The position numbers and the translations under genes are program-made. A stretch of 64,000 nucleotides of DNA from Marsupella aquatica (taxonomy: Eukaryota; Marchantiophyta): NCBI GenBank assembly GCA_973895155.1, contig OZ316895.1, positions 18,290,001 through 18,354,000 of the forward strand. The letters are read 5' to 3'. Within the stretch, counting starts at the first letter, position 1, and each line of letters starts with the position of its first letter. Positions 23,726-35,279 of the stretch are shown piece by piece. The notes beneath the pieces were generated by a model. The model was not told the DNA's origin. It did no database searches and worked only from the letters and a program-made list of their open reading frames with translations.

Positions 23726-23975
23726 GCACTTGTATAGACTACTATCTAGTCGTATTCATGTAATAAATATTCCTGACACCCGCACTTGACGGGAAAAAAG
23801 GACAAATGTATCATTTATGATTTCAACGGACGCAAAGTTGTGCGTGTTCTCTGTTGTATTGAAATGTCTCTTTTAACGGCCGGTGGTCCTTGAAGGGGTG
23901 TTATAAGCACAAGCAATACGGTTGGGATTGGGCTATTGCATGAAATACCTCTGGCCTAAACTTCATTCATCTACA

Positions 23976-26900
23976 ATGTCGCGCTCAATTGTTATTACAC
24001 GTGCTTGTACCGGGGAAGTCGTCAAAGTTCCCGTGCAAGTTTTTGATACTTACAGGCAAGTAAGCGAGAACTACCTGTGCGGGAGATTCGATTTGAGAAT
24101 CAATGACATTGAGTCGATTGTTCCTGATGAGTCATCGAGTGGAGGACTTGAACGTGCAGCAGTATTTGATGTGGATGACAGAATACGTTTCTGGCACATG
24201 AATGTCGGACTTCGTTACACGCTTCATGTCAGACCTACTCCCTTTGAATCGGTTGTTCAGGAAATTCCGCCCTAGGTTGTTGAGATATCTAAGAGTGAAG
24301 ATGAGGAAGTTGCACCCAATCCTCCTGAGAAGCACAAAGCTCCAGGTCTAGTTGCCTTAAGAGTGAACCGGTGGCCACTTCCGGAGATGTCCAGAAGGTT
24401 TACCGGCGGAGTGCAATGGACGCCTTACTCAAGGCCACTGGCCATAGTGAATTGTCAAGATTTATCTCGGCAGGGGACTTCCAACATGATCAAGTTCCTT
24501 GTTTGCCAAACAAGTACAACGGAAATATTGTATTTGAATTGCCTCCCATTGTGGGTGTGCAGTCCAAAGGATCTAGACTTCGTGACATGGACCGTGCCAA
24601 AGATTGTTACATTTGGACCAGGATTTTTCCGACGACCGCAAACGTGCAACCAAAGAAACACTGGGAGTTTGGTAAAGTCAGTTGTACTGGGTTGGTCGAG
24701 TGCAGGAACAAGTCCCGTGAGTATTTTTTGCGAAAGAAGAGATGCAATTCGAAAGCGTGGGCTGGTACCCCTAAGCTTAGTGGCCAGCATGTGGTGGGTT
24801 TGTTCATTGAAGAGGGTGGTATAGTATGTCACGACTGTGAACAGATTCATTTTTGTGTGGACTCTTGCCCTGCTCGTTTGTTCTATATGTATCCACAGGT
24901 CCTACTTGATACAGAAACCTATAGTCACATGTCTCGGCTCGCAGTTCATATAGGTGAACATAACCATCCGAGTAGAAAAGTTTTCTCGAGGAGTGCTGAA
25001 AAGATGGCCGAGGACTTAATAAAAAGAAATCATGAAGCCAATCCTCTTGCAAAACCGGCTGGGATTTTGAATTTGGCGACTGGTTCGCTTGTGAAAGCTC
25101 TTTGCGAGAACGTTGATGACATCGTAGATATTGAAGAAACCAAAATTTGGAAGTCTCTCATGGTTCTATCTACTCCTCAGAAATTTGCATCCCTTTGTTG
25201 CAGCGTTCGAATGGACCAGGCTGGTCGTGGTGAGTTAGATTTCCTAGCTCGAATGCAAAGGTCAAATAATATTTCTTTCCTCCAAAGGTATCTTCTTCCG
25301 GGTCAGGGTTGTTTAGCAGATCGTCCCCACATATTCAAAATGTCAGTCAAGGGTCATGGATCTGGTGTAGATCTTCTACGGCAGATGCAACCTGGCGGAA
25401 GACTGGAAGGGGCTTGGGTGAGTTTTGATGTCATGAAGCGAGTGACAACCGACTGGTTTACTTTTAGCGCACACGTTTATGATCACAACTTTTGAGCTCT
25501 TTGTACAATATTCACATGCGAACTAAAAGCTGAAGACACAGAGTCCTTTGAGAAGGCATGGAGAATTATGATAGAGGTTTGTAAGGAAAATGGGTTACAT
25601 GAGGTTACCATTCAAGGTTTTATGGCCGACAATGCTCAGGCTGGATGGATTGCCGTTCGCAATGTCTTTTTTGGGGGTCACCTAGACCCTGAATGTGAAC
25701 GCTCCGATGCATTCCACTTTTACCAGTCTTTCCATCGACATTCCACGGAGGGAGTACTCGAGGGTAGGCAACCTGAACATCTAAGATTGTGGGAGAAATT
25801 GCGAAATGCTCCATCGTTCGTTGCGGCGTACCGAGTTTCTAGGGAGATTGTGTTATGGTGGCAAGCAGGCAACTGTGTTCCAGGAAAACTGATGATGTTG
25901 CAGAGTTGGATATCATGGTGGGTCGTTCGATGGCGTCAGTGGGGGAATTTCATTCGCGTGGTAAGTTTTATCAATGCGTACAATAGTCACTTCTCCATGT
26001 TTTTATACTAGCGCCTGGCGCTGCTTTAAACTGTACAGATGCCAACATTATATTATTATATCATACACAATGCTAGCACCTGGCGTTGCTTTAAATTGTA
26101 CAGAGAACTTTGCCACATTCATGACTTATGAACACTTGATAATACCAACATTATATTAATGTATATTATATACATTGCTAGCGCCTGGCGCTGCTTAAAC
26201 AAATTGACTAAAGTTGGTCTGGATCCACTTGATTGCAGAGCAAAAGCGCAGAAGAAGGTGCCCTCATTCCAAACTGTACAGGTTCTGAGTCAAGGCACGC
26301 TTCAATGAAAGCATGGGCAACCAAAAAAATGGTGGGCCTCTTCGAAGCATGCGAAGTTGATCAAAATTGGGCTATATCTCAAGTTGCAGGTTACAGTGCA
26401 TATCGGAAAGGACTCAATAGAGGGAAGGGGCCAACTATCTGGGAATTGGCATTCCGTTTGGCAGACCAAGCAGGTTCACCCAAGTTATTCAAAGAAGCCA
26501 CTAACATGATTCTTTCCAACTCTGCCGATTTTGATCTGGGTAGGAATTCTCCTCTAAATGGAGATATTGTCACCAAATCGGTTAAGAGGAAGGGACTTGC
26601 AACTGGGATTGTCTCGCCACAAGACTCCCATCGGCATGACACCATTCTCATCACTACCCCAAATACTCGAGGATTCAAACGGAAGAATCTCAACAAGACT
26701 GAGTTCACTTCCATTCCCACCAATGTAGTAGATCCAATAGTAGATCCTGTAGTAGACCTCTGCGGGAGTGACACTTCAACAAGTGAAAGCGATTCCCTTG
26801 CGAACACCCCTGAAGCCACGAGGGAAACAACATCATCTCAACCACCAGGGAGTGCCCCCGCTGTGCTTCAACGTTTGCCGACAGAATCAGCTCCTTTGGA

Positions 26901-27777
26901 AATGGACGTTCTAAGAGGAAGCTGGCATTTGAGACGGACAGCCAAATATGGGGCAGGGCCACAGTGTAATGGGACCTTGCATGGAAATTCTGACAGAGAT
27001 GAGTGTCGAAATCGTGTCAAGAAAGTAGGGTTCCATTTTGCTGTCGGTGTTGTCGGCATTGTTGTCAATGGACATCGCATTTTCAGAGGAACTCCCATTG
27101 CCAAAATGATATGGTTCTGCCCAAATAGCACATGCTACAAGAGCCGCCCGCGTCGTGGTGTTGAATGCCTTCCTCCTGTGCCGGACATCCTGCCAGTTGT
27201 GAAAGGAACAAACCTCTCGCCTGGCGAGATAGAGTACCTTCAAGTGCAGGGAGTCTCTATGGTCCAAATAGATGCGACCTCTCGAACTTGAACTGCACCA
27301 TTTGCATTCGACTTGAGAATCAATGTTAACACATTTCCAGAGAAAATCAATTTTGTGGAGCCCAACGTGCGTCTTTGTAGCAGGAATGGGAGGAACTCCA
27401 GACCTCGCTCTAATCTAACTATGGCTCACAGTAAATGAATGGAGTCGGCTCGAAAAGAAGCTATGACTCTAGATGGAGAGTGGGATGTGATTAGTGGAAT
27501 TGCTTTTGGGAAACAATTCAGAATACGGACTCACGAGAACCTTCGATCCCCAAACACTTACTGTGTCCAAATGTGCATCTTCCCTACTTGTTCCTGTGAG
27601 GATTTCTTCCGTCGTCATTCCCGCGGCAAGCCGTATATGCCCTGTAAACATTTGTACTGGGTGTTCATAAATGTCTTCAAGTTTCATGTAGAGGAGTCTA
27701 CCCTGTGTAGCCAGCCGATTTTGACAGTTGGAGAAGTCAGACTTGTGTTGGAGAGGCACAACGCAAATGGTTTATAG
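23976..27777 (+). pseudogene. Transposase II: MULE-like transposase with SWIM finger, diverged copy
   Basis: Exon 1 is 23976-25960 and exon 2 is 26239-27777 (donor GTAAGT, acceptor GCAG). Recognisable parts: YRRSAMDALLKATGHSELSRF; the Cys/His zinc region (CTGLVECRNKS, VCHDC, HIGEHNHPS); probable DDE residues in SFDVMKR, FMADN and TGSESRHASMKAW; and a C-terminal SWIM finger CSCEDF ... MPCKHLYWVF. It belongs to the outer transposon and faces away from ParB-MTase I once the inner copy is removed. Protein similarity to copies I and IV is clearly lower than between those two, so it represents another subfamily. Damage: TAG at 24273, frameshift near 24357, TGA near 25493, 27289 and 27436. The start at 23976 is the first Met matching the family N-terminus. 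Confidence 0.78.
26009..26193. repeat. Three palindromes in the transposase II intron
   Basis: Sites at 26009-26023, 26074-26088 and 26179-26193. Each is followed by GCTT and the first two by the same TTAAA(C/T)TGTACAGA text, so this intron grew by local duplication of palindrome-bearing units. Confidence 0.95.
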
Positions 27778-27878
27778 AGGGACTCGATTTATCCTTAACT
27801 GTCGTATTCCATAACGGATACTATGTTGTTTTGTCTTTAGTCAACGGATATTACTTTAGTTTTTTATGTGGTTTTGGT

Positions 27879-28013
27879 TAGCGTCGGGCGCTGGTCAATA
27901 ACTTATTTATAAAAAATTTGTTTTATCTGGTTAGTGCCATTGGATGGTCCCATAAGCTTTTATTATCGTCCCATTATTCTGCGTACTTAATCCTTTGTTA
28001 GCGCCTAGCGCTA
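27879..28013. repeat. Two palindromes 3' of transposase II
   Basis: TAGCGTCGGGCGCTG at 27879-27893 and TAGCGCCTAGCGCTA at 27999-28013. The remainder of 27778-28455 is AT-rich and without a gene. Confidence 0.9.
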
Positions 28014-28454
28014 GTTTCACACTCTGCCTGACAGACCCCTATGTTTCCGATAACATAATTCAGTCTACAACTGGCTTTGTGGTGGGTCTCGCCTGAGCAT
28101 ACTCCATTCCTCCATGGGTATTATGGTTAGGCTTTTTTTAACCACACTAATGAAGTATATGAACTAAATGAAGCATTTAAAAGTGGACTGTTTAGAAATG
28201 TTGTTGTATATAAACAGCAATGAATTGAATGACAACCCTTTTTTATCTATAATCTGAGCAAGTGACAAGGGATTAGAACCTCTCCGAGCAACTGTGAGCA
28301 CACCTTTCCCTTATATCTGACGTCGTGTCTTATGCCAATAGGAATATTTTTAGCTTAAGTATGTGGTTGTTCCTTACGTGAATTTTTGAAAAACTTTGCC
28401 AAATAGTACACCTTTACAATAACAATTTCTTGTTACCAGGAGAAATTACCTGGT

Positions 28455-28507
28455 AACAGGAAAACTGTTTCCTGTTTCCTGTCTCCACTGCTATACCCCT
28501 CTCACTT
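28455..28507 (-). repeat. Right terminal repeat and target duplication of the outer transposon
   Basis: Ends CTATACCCC at 28499, followed by TCTCACTT (28500-28507). Read inward from the end it gives GGGGTATAGCAGTGGAGACA and then AGGAAACAG units. Confidence 0.8.
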
Positions 28508-28923
28508 AGCATCTGGATCATCATTAGCTCAAACCTTTCCACCACGTTCATTGTCGGAGTGGGAGAGACTTCATTGTCCGTGGTACCTCGACACAGACAA
28601 ATGGGATTTACCGTTCGACGAAGCTGAGAAGGATGCCTTCATGAAGTTGCAGAAGTCCCAGATCCTTGCCAACTATGTGTCTACAATGAAGCAAGGTCTC
28701 CAGTCTGATGTTGACGAATTTGCATCTGAGTTACAGAAGAATTGTGAGTCTCGTGTCATGCACGTTGACCGAAGCCGTAAGCCAAGAGCAAAGGCGAAGA
28801 ATGAGTCAGCTGCACCAAGTGACTCCACAAGGTCCTTCAAGAAAAGTGAGTAGTCTAAGCGCTTTTTGGTTACTTGTTGGCGCTGCTTATGCGGGAGTTT
28901 CATTTGGAAATTCCTTTGATTAA

Positions 28924-28938
28924 TAGCGTCTGGCGCTA
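28924..28938. repeat. Palindrome in intron 2 of ParB-MTase III
   Basis: TAGCGTCTGGCGCTA; a half-site GGCGCTG also lies near 28879. Confidence 0.9.
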
Positions 28939-29723
28939 GTCTGAAAGGTTGGACTCATGCAAGTTTCTATGCCTAACAGGAGGTCGAAAGTCCGACATGG
29001 AGGTCCAGGCTGTTGAAGGGAAGAATGATGCAACTCCTCAAGCATCGGAGGCAAACATTGGAGCTCAACAAACCCCGGATCAAGGGACCCCGGATGGTGC
29101 TGGAAAATCCATTGTCCCTGTTGATGCAACTAGCACAAAGAAAAAGAAAAAAAAGGCGTCGGTGAGGACAGAGCAGCATCATCTACTCGAGACGTTATTT
29201 CCTATGGACTCCAGAGAGATGTCGGGAATTTTAAGCAAAGGTGTTCTAGACACTGTTTTTTGGAGTCCAATTTAAACGAATTTTACGATTTGGTATTTAA
29301 CAAGGGGATGAAGCCTATGTGGGTTACTAAAGTTGAGGCCTGGGGAAAGGAATTGGTAAAGTCAGGAGACAGAGAGAAGGGAGTAATGCGTGGCGGAAAA
29401 GAGAGGGGCTTTGGTGTGGATGTTGGTTTCATCTACATTCCCACTGGATTAAAACCAACACTTCTTGATCGGAAGGTTCCCAAGTGGAACCTTCAGGATT
29501 ACACTATTCCCAGCTCTTTCTTCCAAGCGATGGAGCCGTTCCTGGCAGACGATGGCCTACTTGCAATTTTACACAGAGGAGACTATGATCAGGTATCTGA
29601 AGTGATTGCGGTTTGCCAGGATTCTAAGTGTTTCCAGTATATTTCAACCCACAATGTGGTCATGACTACACCAATGTATAGACCCCGATCTGATACTCAG
29701 GTAACAATTCCTCTTGCACATAC

Positions 29724-29811
29724 TAGCGCCTGATGCTACTATTAGCATTCGCTATATCTACAATTCACTTATCTTTTGTAAGGATGAAGGGTTGACTAGC
29801 GCCAAGCGCTA
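29724..29811. repeat. Two palindromes in intron 3 of ParB-MTase III
   Basis: TAGCGCCTGATGCTA at 29724-29738 and TAGCGCCAAGCGCTA at 29797-29811. Confidence 0.9.
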
Positions 29812-30963
29812 ATATATATGTGTCTGTTTTCTTATACTGCCTTCATTGGGAAACTGTGTTGCAGATATTCACACTTACTCTTAATATATTTTGCCGCATT
29901 TTGACAAAGGGAAGGGTCCTGAAAGACCCCAAGTTCCGGCCACTATCGAATGCAGAAGACCCTTCCGTCACTAACATTATTGGGTTATCGTTGCCGCGAC
30001 ATGACCCAACTCCTGAGCTCCAATTTGCAGGAAATTCACGCTTGCCTGTGGGTTTCATGCAAATTATTTTGGAATTGGTGACTCTTCCTAGAGATATCGT
30101 TATGGAGTGGACAGTAGGTTCCGGTAGTACGTTTGTGGCTGGAGATTATTCTGGTCGCTTTGTTGTTGGGCTGGAAAATCGGCCAGAGTTTGTTGATACT
30201 TCCGGTAAGGTCTTCCTCGATCTTTTACAGAACAAAGAAGTGGTTGCACCAACTCTTCCTAAGAAGATTCCTGGAAGTAAGAAGCAGGACAGGCTCCGTG
30301 CTATTCTAAATTTTGATTCGGAAGACGAGGATGAGGGTGGCAATGCTTCTCAGCAATCTAAAGATGATGAGGTGTCGAAGAATGTGGTGGACCTTGGATC
30401 TGGTGATGAGGACAGTGACAAGTCAGAAGAGTAATGTTCTTTAGCTTTCTTTCTCTCATTACAGTATACTTTTTTCCAAAGAACTCCTATACTCCCTTTT
30501 GTCTAGAAAATTCGCCCGATTTCCCGACTTCGACTAAAGAACTCCAGTTCAAATTCTCAGGTCAGAGTGGAATCTTTGGAGGTGTTTTCAACTTTGAAGG
30601 AACGTCTCTAGGAACGTTGTACAGACCCCGGAGAAACCATTTGTTCTCCCCTCTTATGCTGAAAAGGCGACACGACGAGCAGATTCAGTCAGGACGCTTA
30701 CTTGGGAGAGTAACCTGGGTCTTAGACTCAGAAGAGGCTCAGATAGAAAGTTTGTGCAAAATCACTTCGTAGATGATATTGCAAAATCCAAGTATGTGGA
30801 TGACGAAGCAGAGTCCACTGATAGATCAGAAAGTAGCGGTTTCAAATCGGGCTCAGAGTCAAGTGGTGGTTGTGGATCTGGTCTTTAGTTTTCCTTGTTT
30901 TATTTACCCGTTTGTGGAGAACGACGACACTAAATAAGAACGCCGCGACGTGTCGGATTAGAG

Positions 30964-31042
30964 TAGCGCCCGGCGCTACTACTGTAGCCGGTAGTTCAAA
31001 GAGGTTTTTATTCGGATGTTTTCCTTATAGCGCTCGGCGCTA
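30964..31042. repeat. Two palindromes 3' of ParB-MTase III
   Basis: TAGCGCCCGGCGCTA at 30964-30978 and TAGCGCTCGGCGCTA at 31028-31042. Confidence 0.95.
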
Positions 31043-31221
31043 GTATAAATGTACTCAATGGCCGCTTCATGTCCAATATATGTGACAATATTTTCTTATC
31101 ATTCGGTGTCTTTTTTGGGGTGCACATTTGCTGGTATGAGTTTTGTTGTTTACTGTTTACTGTTTATTGTTTGTTGTTTGTTGTTTGCTATTTGCTATTT
31201 GCTGTCACGGAGAGATCCCCC

Positions 31222-33350
31222 CATCCAAACACCGGCACCAACATGACACAATTATATCACAGGATGACAACCTTCCATGCATTGGTGTTGCACTACTTCT
31301 TGGAGAGACAAAAAAGGGCCTCATTTGCCTTCGGCACCGATGGTATGCATCCATGGAGACACTTTTAGCAAATCACTCCAAAGTTGTATGACTTGGGAGT
31401 GATTTCCCCAAAGGTGCATCATGCCTTAAGTAAACGCAAAAACATGTGTCCAAAGTGTTCATGGCACAACTAGTGGTTGGACAATGATGAGTATAGTGTC
31501 CCGCACGCAGTGGAGGGGTTCTCACCTCTATGTGGGGCCCCATGGCACTCTAGGGCCCACCTCCATCCCCTAGCCCCAAACTGGTCATTTGTGCTTCTGC
31601 TTAATGACTGCACAAGGGACCCCTCAAATGACCACAAATCCAGTCATTTGACTTATGTGACAGCCCATATGACAGATTTAATGACCCTACTTGTAGTCAT
31701 TCGTATTTATGACACCAATTTTTTCAGAAATGACTCAATGAAGATTACACTACCTCCTTGAATGCCCTGTCACTGTTCATTTTCAAAATAGAATATTCCC
31801 CATCCAAGCACCAGCACAAACATGACACAATTACATGGGAGGACGACAGCCTTGCACTACTTCTTGTAGAGACCAAAAAATGGCTTCATTTCCTTTTAGA
31901 TAGGATGGTATGCATCAATGGTGACACTTTTGGCAAATCACTCCAAAGTCGTATGACTTGGGAGTGATTTTCCCAAGATTATATCATCCCTTAAGTAAAC
32001 ACAAAAACATGGCTCCAAATTGCTAATGGTGCAACTAGTGGTTGGAGAATAGTAAATATAGTATTTGACACCTAGTGGAGGGGTTGCGAGCTCTATGTGG
32101 GGCCACATGGCACTCTAGGGCCCACCTCCAGCCCTTAGCTCAAAATTGGTCATTCATGCTTGTCTTCAATGACTGCACTAGAGACCCCTCAAATGACAAC
32201 AAGTCCAGTCATTTGAATTAAATGACATCCCATATGACCATTTCAATGACCCTACTTGAGGTCATTGGCACTTATGACATGACTTTGTTAAAAAATGACC
32301 CAATGAAGGTCCTAGTACCGCCAAAGAGAGCCCGCTGTACATTCCTTGCAAAAATGGAATATTCGTATACCTTTAAACATCAGACACATCATAGAGGGAA
32401 GCACCGCCCATTCCATTGGTGTTGCGCTACCTCTTGGAGAGACAAAAAAGGGCTTCATTTGCATTTGGAACGATGGTATGCATCCATGGTGACACTTTTG
32501 GCAAATCACTCCAAAGCCGTATGACTTGGGAGTGATTTCCCCAAAGGTGCATCGTGCCTTAAGTAAGTAAACGCAAAAACATGTGTCCAAAGTGTTTATG
32601 TCGCAACTAGTGGTTGGACAATGATGAGTATAGTGTCCCGCATGCAGTGGAGGGATTCTCACCTCTATGTGGGGCCACATGGCACTCTAGGGCCCACCTC
32701 CAGCCCCCAGCCCCTAGCCCCAAACTGGTCATTTGTGCTTTTGCTTAATGACTACACAAGGGACCCCTCAAATGACCACAACTGCAGTCATTAGACTTAT
32801 AATATGACTACCCATATGATAGTTTTAATGACCCTACTTGTAGTCATTGGCATTTATGACGGTCCATTGCTCACATATGACCCAATAAAGGCCCTAGTAC
32901 CTCCAAAGAGAGCTTGCTTTAGATTCCTTGCAAGGTTGGAATATTCCTCTTCCCTAAACCCGCACCCACACCATACAGAGAAGCATGACTCCCCTGTTCA
33001 TTCCATTGGTGCAGCACTACCTCTTGGAGAACCCAAAAACAACTTTTATTTGCCTTTGGATGTGATGGTATGCATCCATGGTGACACTTTTGACAAATCA
33101 CTCCAAAGTCGTACGACTTGGGAGTGATCTCCCCAAAGGTGCATCATGCCTTAAGTAAATGCAAAGACATGTGTTCAAATTGCTAATGCCGCAACTAGTG
33201 GTTGGACAATGATGAGTATAGTGTCCCGCACCAAGTGGAGGGGCTCTCACCTCTATGTAGGGCCCATGACACACTCGGGCCCACCTTAAGCTCGTAGACC
33301 AAAAATGGTCATTTATGCTGGTCCATAATGACACCATGAGGGGGATGTCT
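31222..33350. repeat. Tandem repeat of about 575 bp, 3.5 units
   Basis: Unit starts recognisable by GGAATATTC...CCATCCA-type text lie near 31210 (cut), 31785, 32350 and 32930. Each unit carries GACACTTTTGGCAAATCACT, a GACTTGGGAGTGAT palindromic region, and GTGGGGCC...CTAGGGCCCACCT. Short frames inside are repeated with the unit and look noncoding. None of the family palindromes occur here, so it is spacer DNA between two transposons. Confidence 0.8.
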
Positions 33351-34058
33351 TGAATGACAACTTATATAGTCATTTGGTCAAAATGACCTCTAATATGACC
33401 ACTGACATTACCCTTATTGTAGTCATTGGCATTCTTCAATGACTCTACAATTATGACCGGTGTCTGGAATGACTATTGAGTATTTTAATCTTGATATCTC
33501 TTGGGTTCTTCAATGACTATAAGTAGTCATTCATGCAATAAGTCCATAATGACTGTATGTTATTGTAAACATTGATATATCATGATTTTTAGATTGACCC
33601 TATATTTAGTCATTTATGCGACAAGTCCATAATGACAGTATGTTGTTGTAAACACTGATATATCCTAATTTCAAGATTGACCTAGAGTTAGTCATTTATG
33701 AGAGAAGTCCATAATGACGGTATATTTTTGTAAACACTGATATATTCTTATTTTCAGATTGACCCTAGATTTTGTCATATAACACCGTTGGTTAAAATGA
33801 CGGAAATACATTTTTGTCATTTATCACTGTTGTCCAAAATGACCCAAATAGATTTTTTGGTCATTTCATTCATTGTCCAAAGTGACTATAATGGTGCTAA
33901 ACACTGATTTATCATTGTTGTTATTTATTGGGTCATTTAGGACATGTGTCTAAATTGACCATTTTAGGAAAATTGTGTCATTTTGGTCGCATCAGTCATT
34001 ATAGACATTATACAAAATGACGCAAAAATTATCATTTTGTCATTTCAGTCTATTGGTC
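33351..34058. repeat. GTCATT/AATGAC-rich spacer with an 82-bp tandem repeat
   Basis: Units starting ATAATGAC lie at 33546, 33629 and 33711 (82-83 bp period), each with GTAAACA(C/T)TGATATAT and AGATTGACC. GTCATT or AATGAC recurs throughout in both directions. No gene seen. Confidence 0.75.
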
Positions 34059-34110
34059 GGGTATAACGATCGTGGAAGTAAACAGTAAAAAGGAAACAGG
34101 AAACAACAAA
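34059..34110 (+). repeat. Left terminal repeat of the fourth transposon
   Basis: GGGTATAACGATCGTGGAAG, then AGTAAAAAGGAAACAGGAAA units, close to the outer transposon's ends. Confidence 0.65.
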
Positions 34111-34495
34111 AACTAAACAAGAAAAATGTTTGAGAACAAGACACACAAAGATTGCCAAGATAACATGTAAGATAGAATATTCCTAAAATCACTACTATCC
34201 ATATGTACATACTGGACTTGCCCCTTATGTTTCTGAGACAGGATTTTGGTGCAAAGTTTATACTTTTGGTGAAGATTAAGAAGTCAACTACCTGAAATCC
34301 CTCGAGAACATACAAAGTATCCCATCTGCTGTCTTCCAAAAATTTAGGGTTTAGGGTGTGTCCGAAACAAAAACATAAAACCAATGAGGATGACAACGCA
34401 TACTCCGGCTTCCACATAGATATTAAAGTACAACTGACTGTGCTCGCAAAACACCAAATTTATTCATAAAAGACAGTCATTCATTACTGAAAAGC

Positions 34496-34909
34496 TTAAC
34501 ATATTTCCGACCAGCTTGTCCGAGGGTAATACAATGGAAAATTCTAATTGTAAGACTCAGTCGAGAGGTAATCGACAAAAACAACCTTTGATGGCTAAAC
34601 ACTCAAAAAACAAATTGAGAGTCCGAGGGATCATCCATGCTTCTACATTGTTGGGATGAACGATAGCCCACACAAGCGCCGGGCACTACTCAAAAGCATA
34701 TCATTCCTATCTAAAGATCCAAAATCTTCCCCTCTCAAGATCCAGGATTGCTGAACATATTGCCGACCGGCTTGTCCGAGGGTAATACAATGGAAAATCC
34801 TCACTGACGAATATGAACTCCATGTCACTAAGGCTAGAAACTCAATCCAAACTTAGAGTCCAAGGGATTGTCTCTGCGATATGACTGCCCATGTTAGCGT
34901 CGGGCACTA
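34496..34909. repeat. Subterminal tandem duplication with palindromes
   Basis: CTTGTCCGAGGGTAATACAA with its surroundings occurs near 34515 and again near 34769, about 255 bp apart. Weakened palindromes AAGCGCCGGGCACTA (34674-34688) and TAGCGTCGGGCACTA (34895-34909) accompany it. The outer transposon's left end has a similar tandem arrangement. Confidence 0.7.
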
Positions 34910-35027
34910 CTCAAAACTATGGCGTCCTTCTCAAGATCCAGGATTGCTAGGTTTGCTAGGAGTACTGGCTTGCTAGGAGTACTGGCAGAGTCACCTCAGT
35001 GACTGCGTTGCTGGTCTAGGAGTGATA

Positions 35028-35275
35028 GTTATTGGAAGAGGGTGAATGGGCTACCTCGTTTATTGGCTCTAGGGCTCTACAAGTTGACATGATGTGTGGG
35101 TCACTCACATTTTGGGCCACTAGGTTTAGTCTCCCCTTTTTTTATTGTGATTCTGGCCTTTGCTTTTGCCAGTTGGCCTCCTTGTGGGAGTTGTGCTGCT
35201 ATATCTATGGGGCTGTTTGCTTCCCCCCGGCCGTGGGGTTTTCGCGGTCTCACCTTTTTATTATAAAAAATATTT
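35028..35275 (+). repeat. 3' end fragment of an L1-type LINE
   Basis: The stretch GGGGCTGTTTGC...GTGGGGTTTTCGCGG...CACCTTTTTATTATAAAA resembles the last part of the LINE that ends at 53284 (GTGGGTTTTTGCGGGTTTCA). Coding evidence is too short to add. Confidence 0.45.
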
Positions 35276-35279
35276 TCCC

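Larger units (their letters stand above)
4140..28499. mobile_element. Outer ParB-methyltransferase transposon (24.4 kb including a nested copy)
   Basis: The left end starts GGGGTATTT at 4140 and the right end finishes CTATACCCC at 28499; read inward, both ends soon reach an ACAGGAAnCAGGAAACAG stretch. The flanks carry TCTCACTT on both sides (4132-4139 and 28500-28507); a ninth base also matches but could belong to the element. Removing the nested copy 11071-23717 and its duplication leaves about 11.7 kb holding gene C and ParB-MTase I on the minus strand and transposase II on the plus strand, that is, a divergent arrangement. The GG-rich ends, the 8-9 bp duplication and a SWIM-bearing transposase resemble Mutator-like elements, but the superfamily is inferred. 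Confidence 0.85.
28536..30888 (+). pseudogene. ParB-MTase III, 5'-truncated
   Basis: Exons: rest of exon 2 (28536-28845), 28980-29700, 29865-30430 and 30561-30888. The ParB-like part is not in the window. The methyltransferase-like part is the best preserved of the copies: VGFIYIPTG, MEPFLADDGLLAILHRGDYD and DIVMEWTVGSGSTFVAGD..GRFVVGLENR, including an unbroken GSGST loop. Exon 4 is a clean 188-codon frame. Damage: a frameshift early in exon 3 (around 29150-29180) and one TGA in exon 5 (QL-stop-RNV where copy II has QLRRKV). The tail again has HFVDD and KYVDDEAES followed by Ser/Gly/Glu-rich sequence. Protein similarity is strongest to copy II. Confidence 0.75.
28536..31221 (+). mobile_element. 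Third ParB-methyltransferase transposon, 5' part cut off
   Basis: Begins abruptly inside exon 2 of a ParB-MTase gene at about 28536, where the gypsy-type element seems to have inserted; the missing half would lie left of the window. The right end, around 31200-31221, reads GCTATTTGCTGTCACGGAGAG and runs into a C-run. It matches the inner transposon's right end, and the tandem-repeat spacer begins there. The exact last base is ambiguous because of the C-run. Confidence 0.65.

Noticed and set aside
27213-27230. CTCGCCTGGCGAG palindrome inside transposase II exon 2
   Set aside because: It shares only the GCCTGGC centre with the family site; the outer arms differ (CTC instead of TAGC). I treat it as a coding coincidence, not an exonic family site.
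15613-27291. TGA recoding (readthrough) as an explanation for the many in-frame TGA codons
   Set aside because: TAG stops, frameshifts and deletions occur in the same genes, and other copies read CGA at the same place; decay explains all of it.
31049-33337. Several 60-120 codon frames in the tandem-repeat spacer
   Set aside because: They recur with the 575-bp unit, shift between units and lack any domain.
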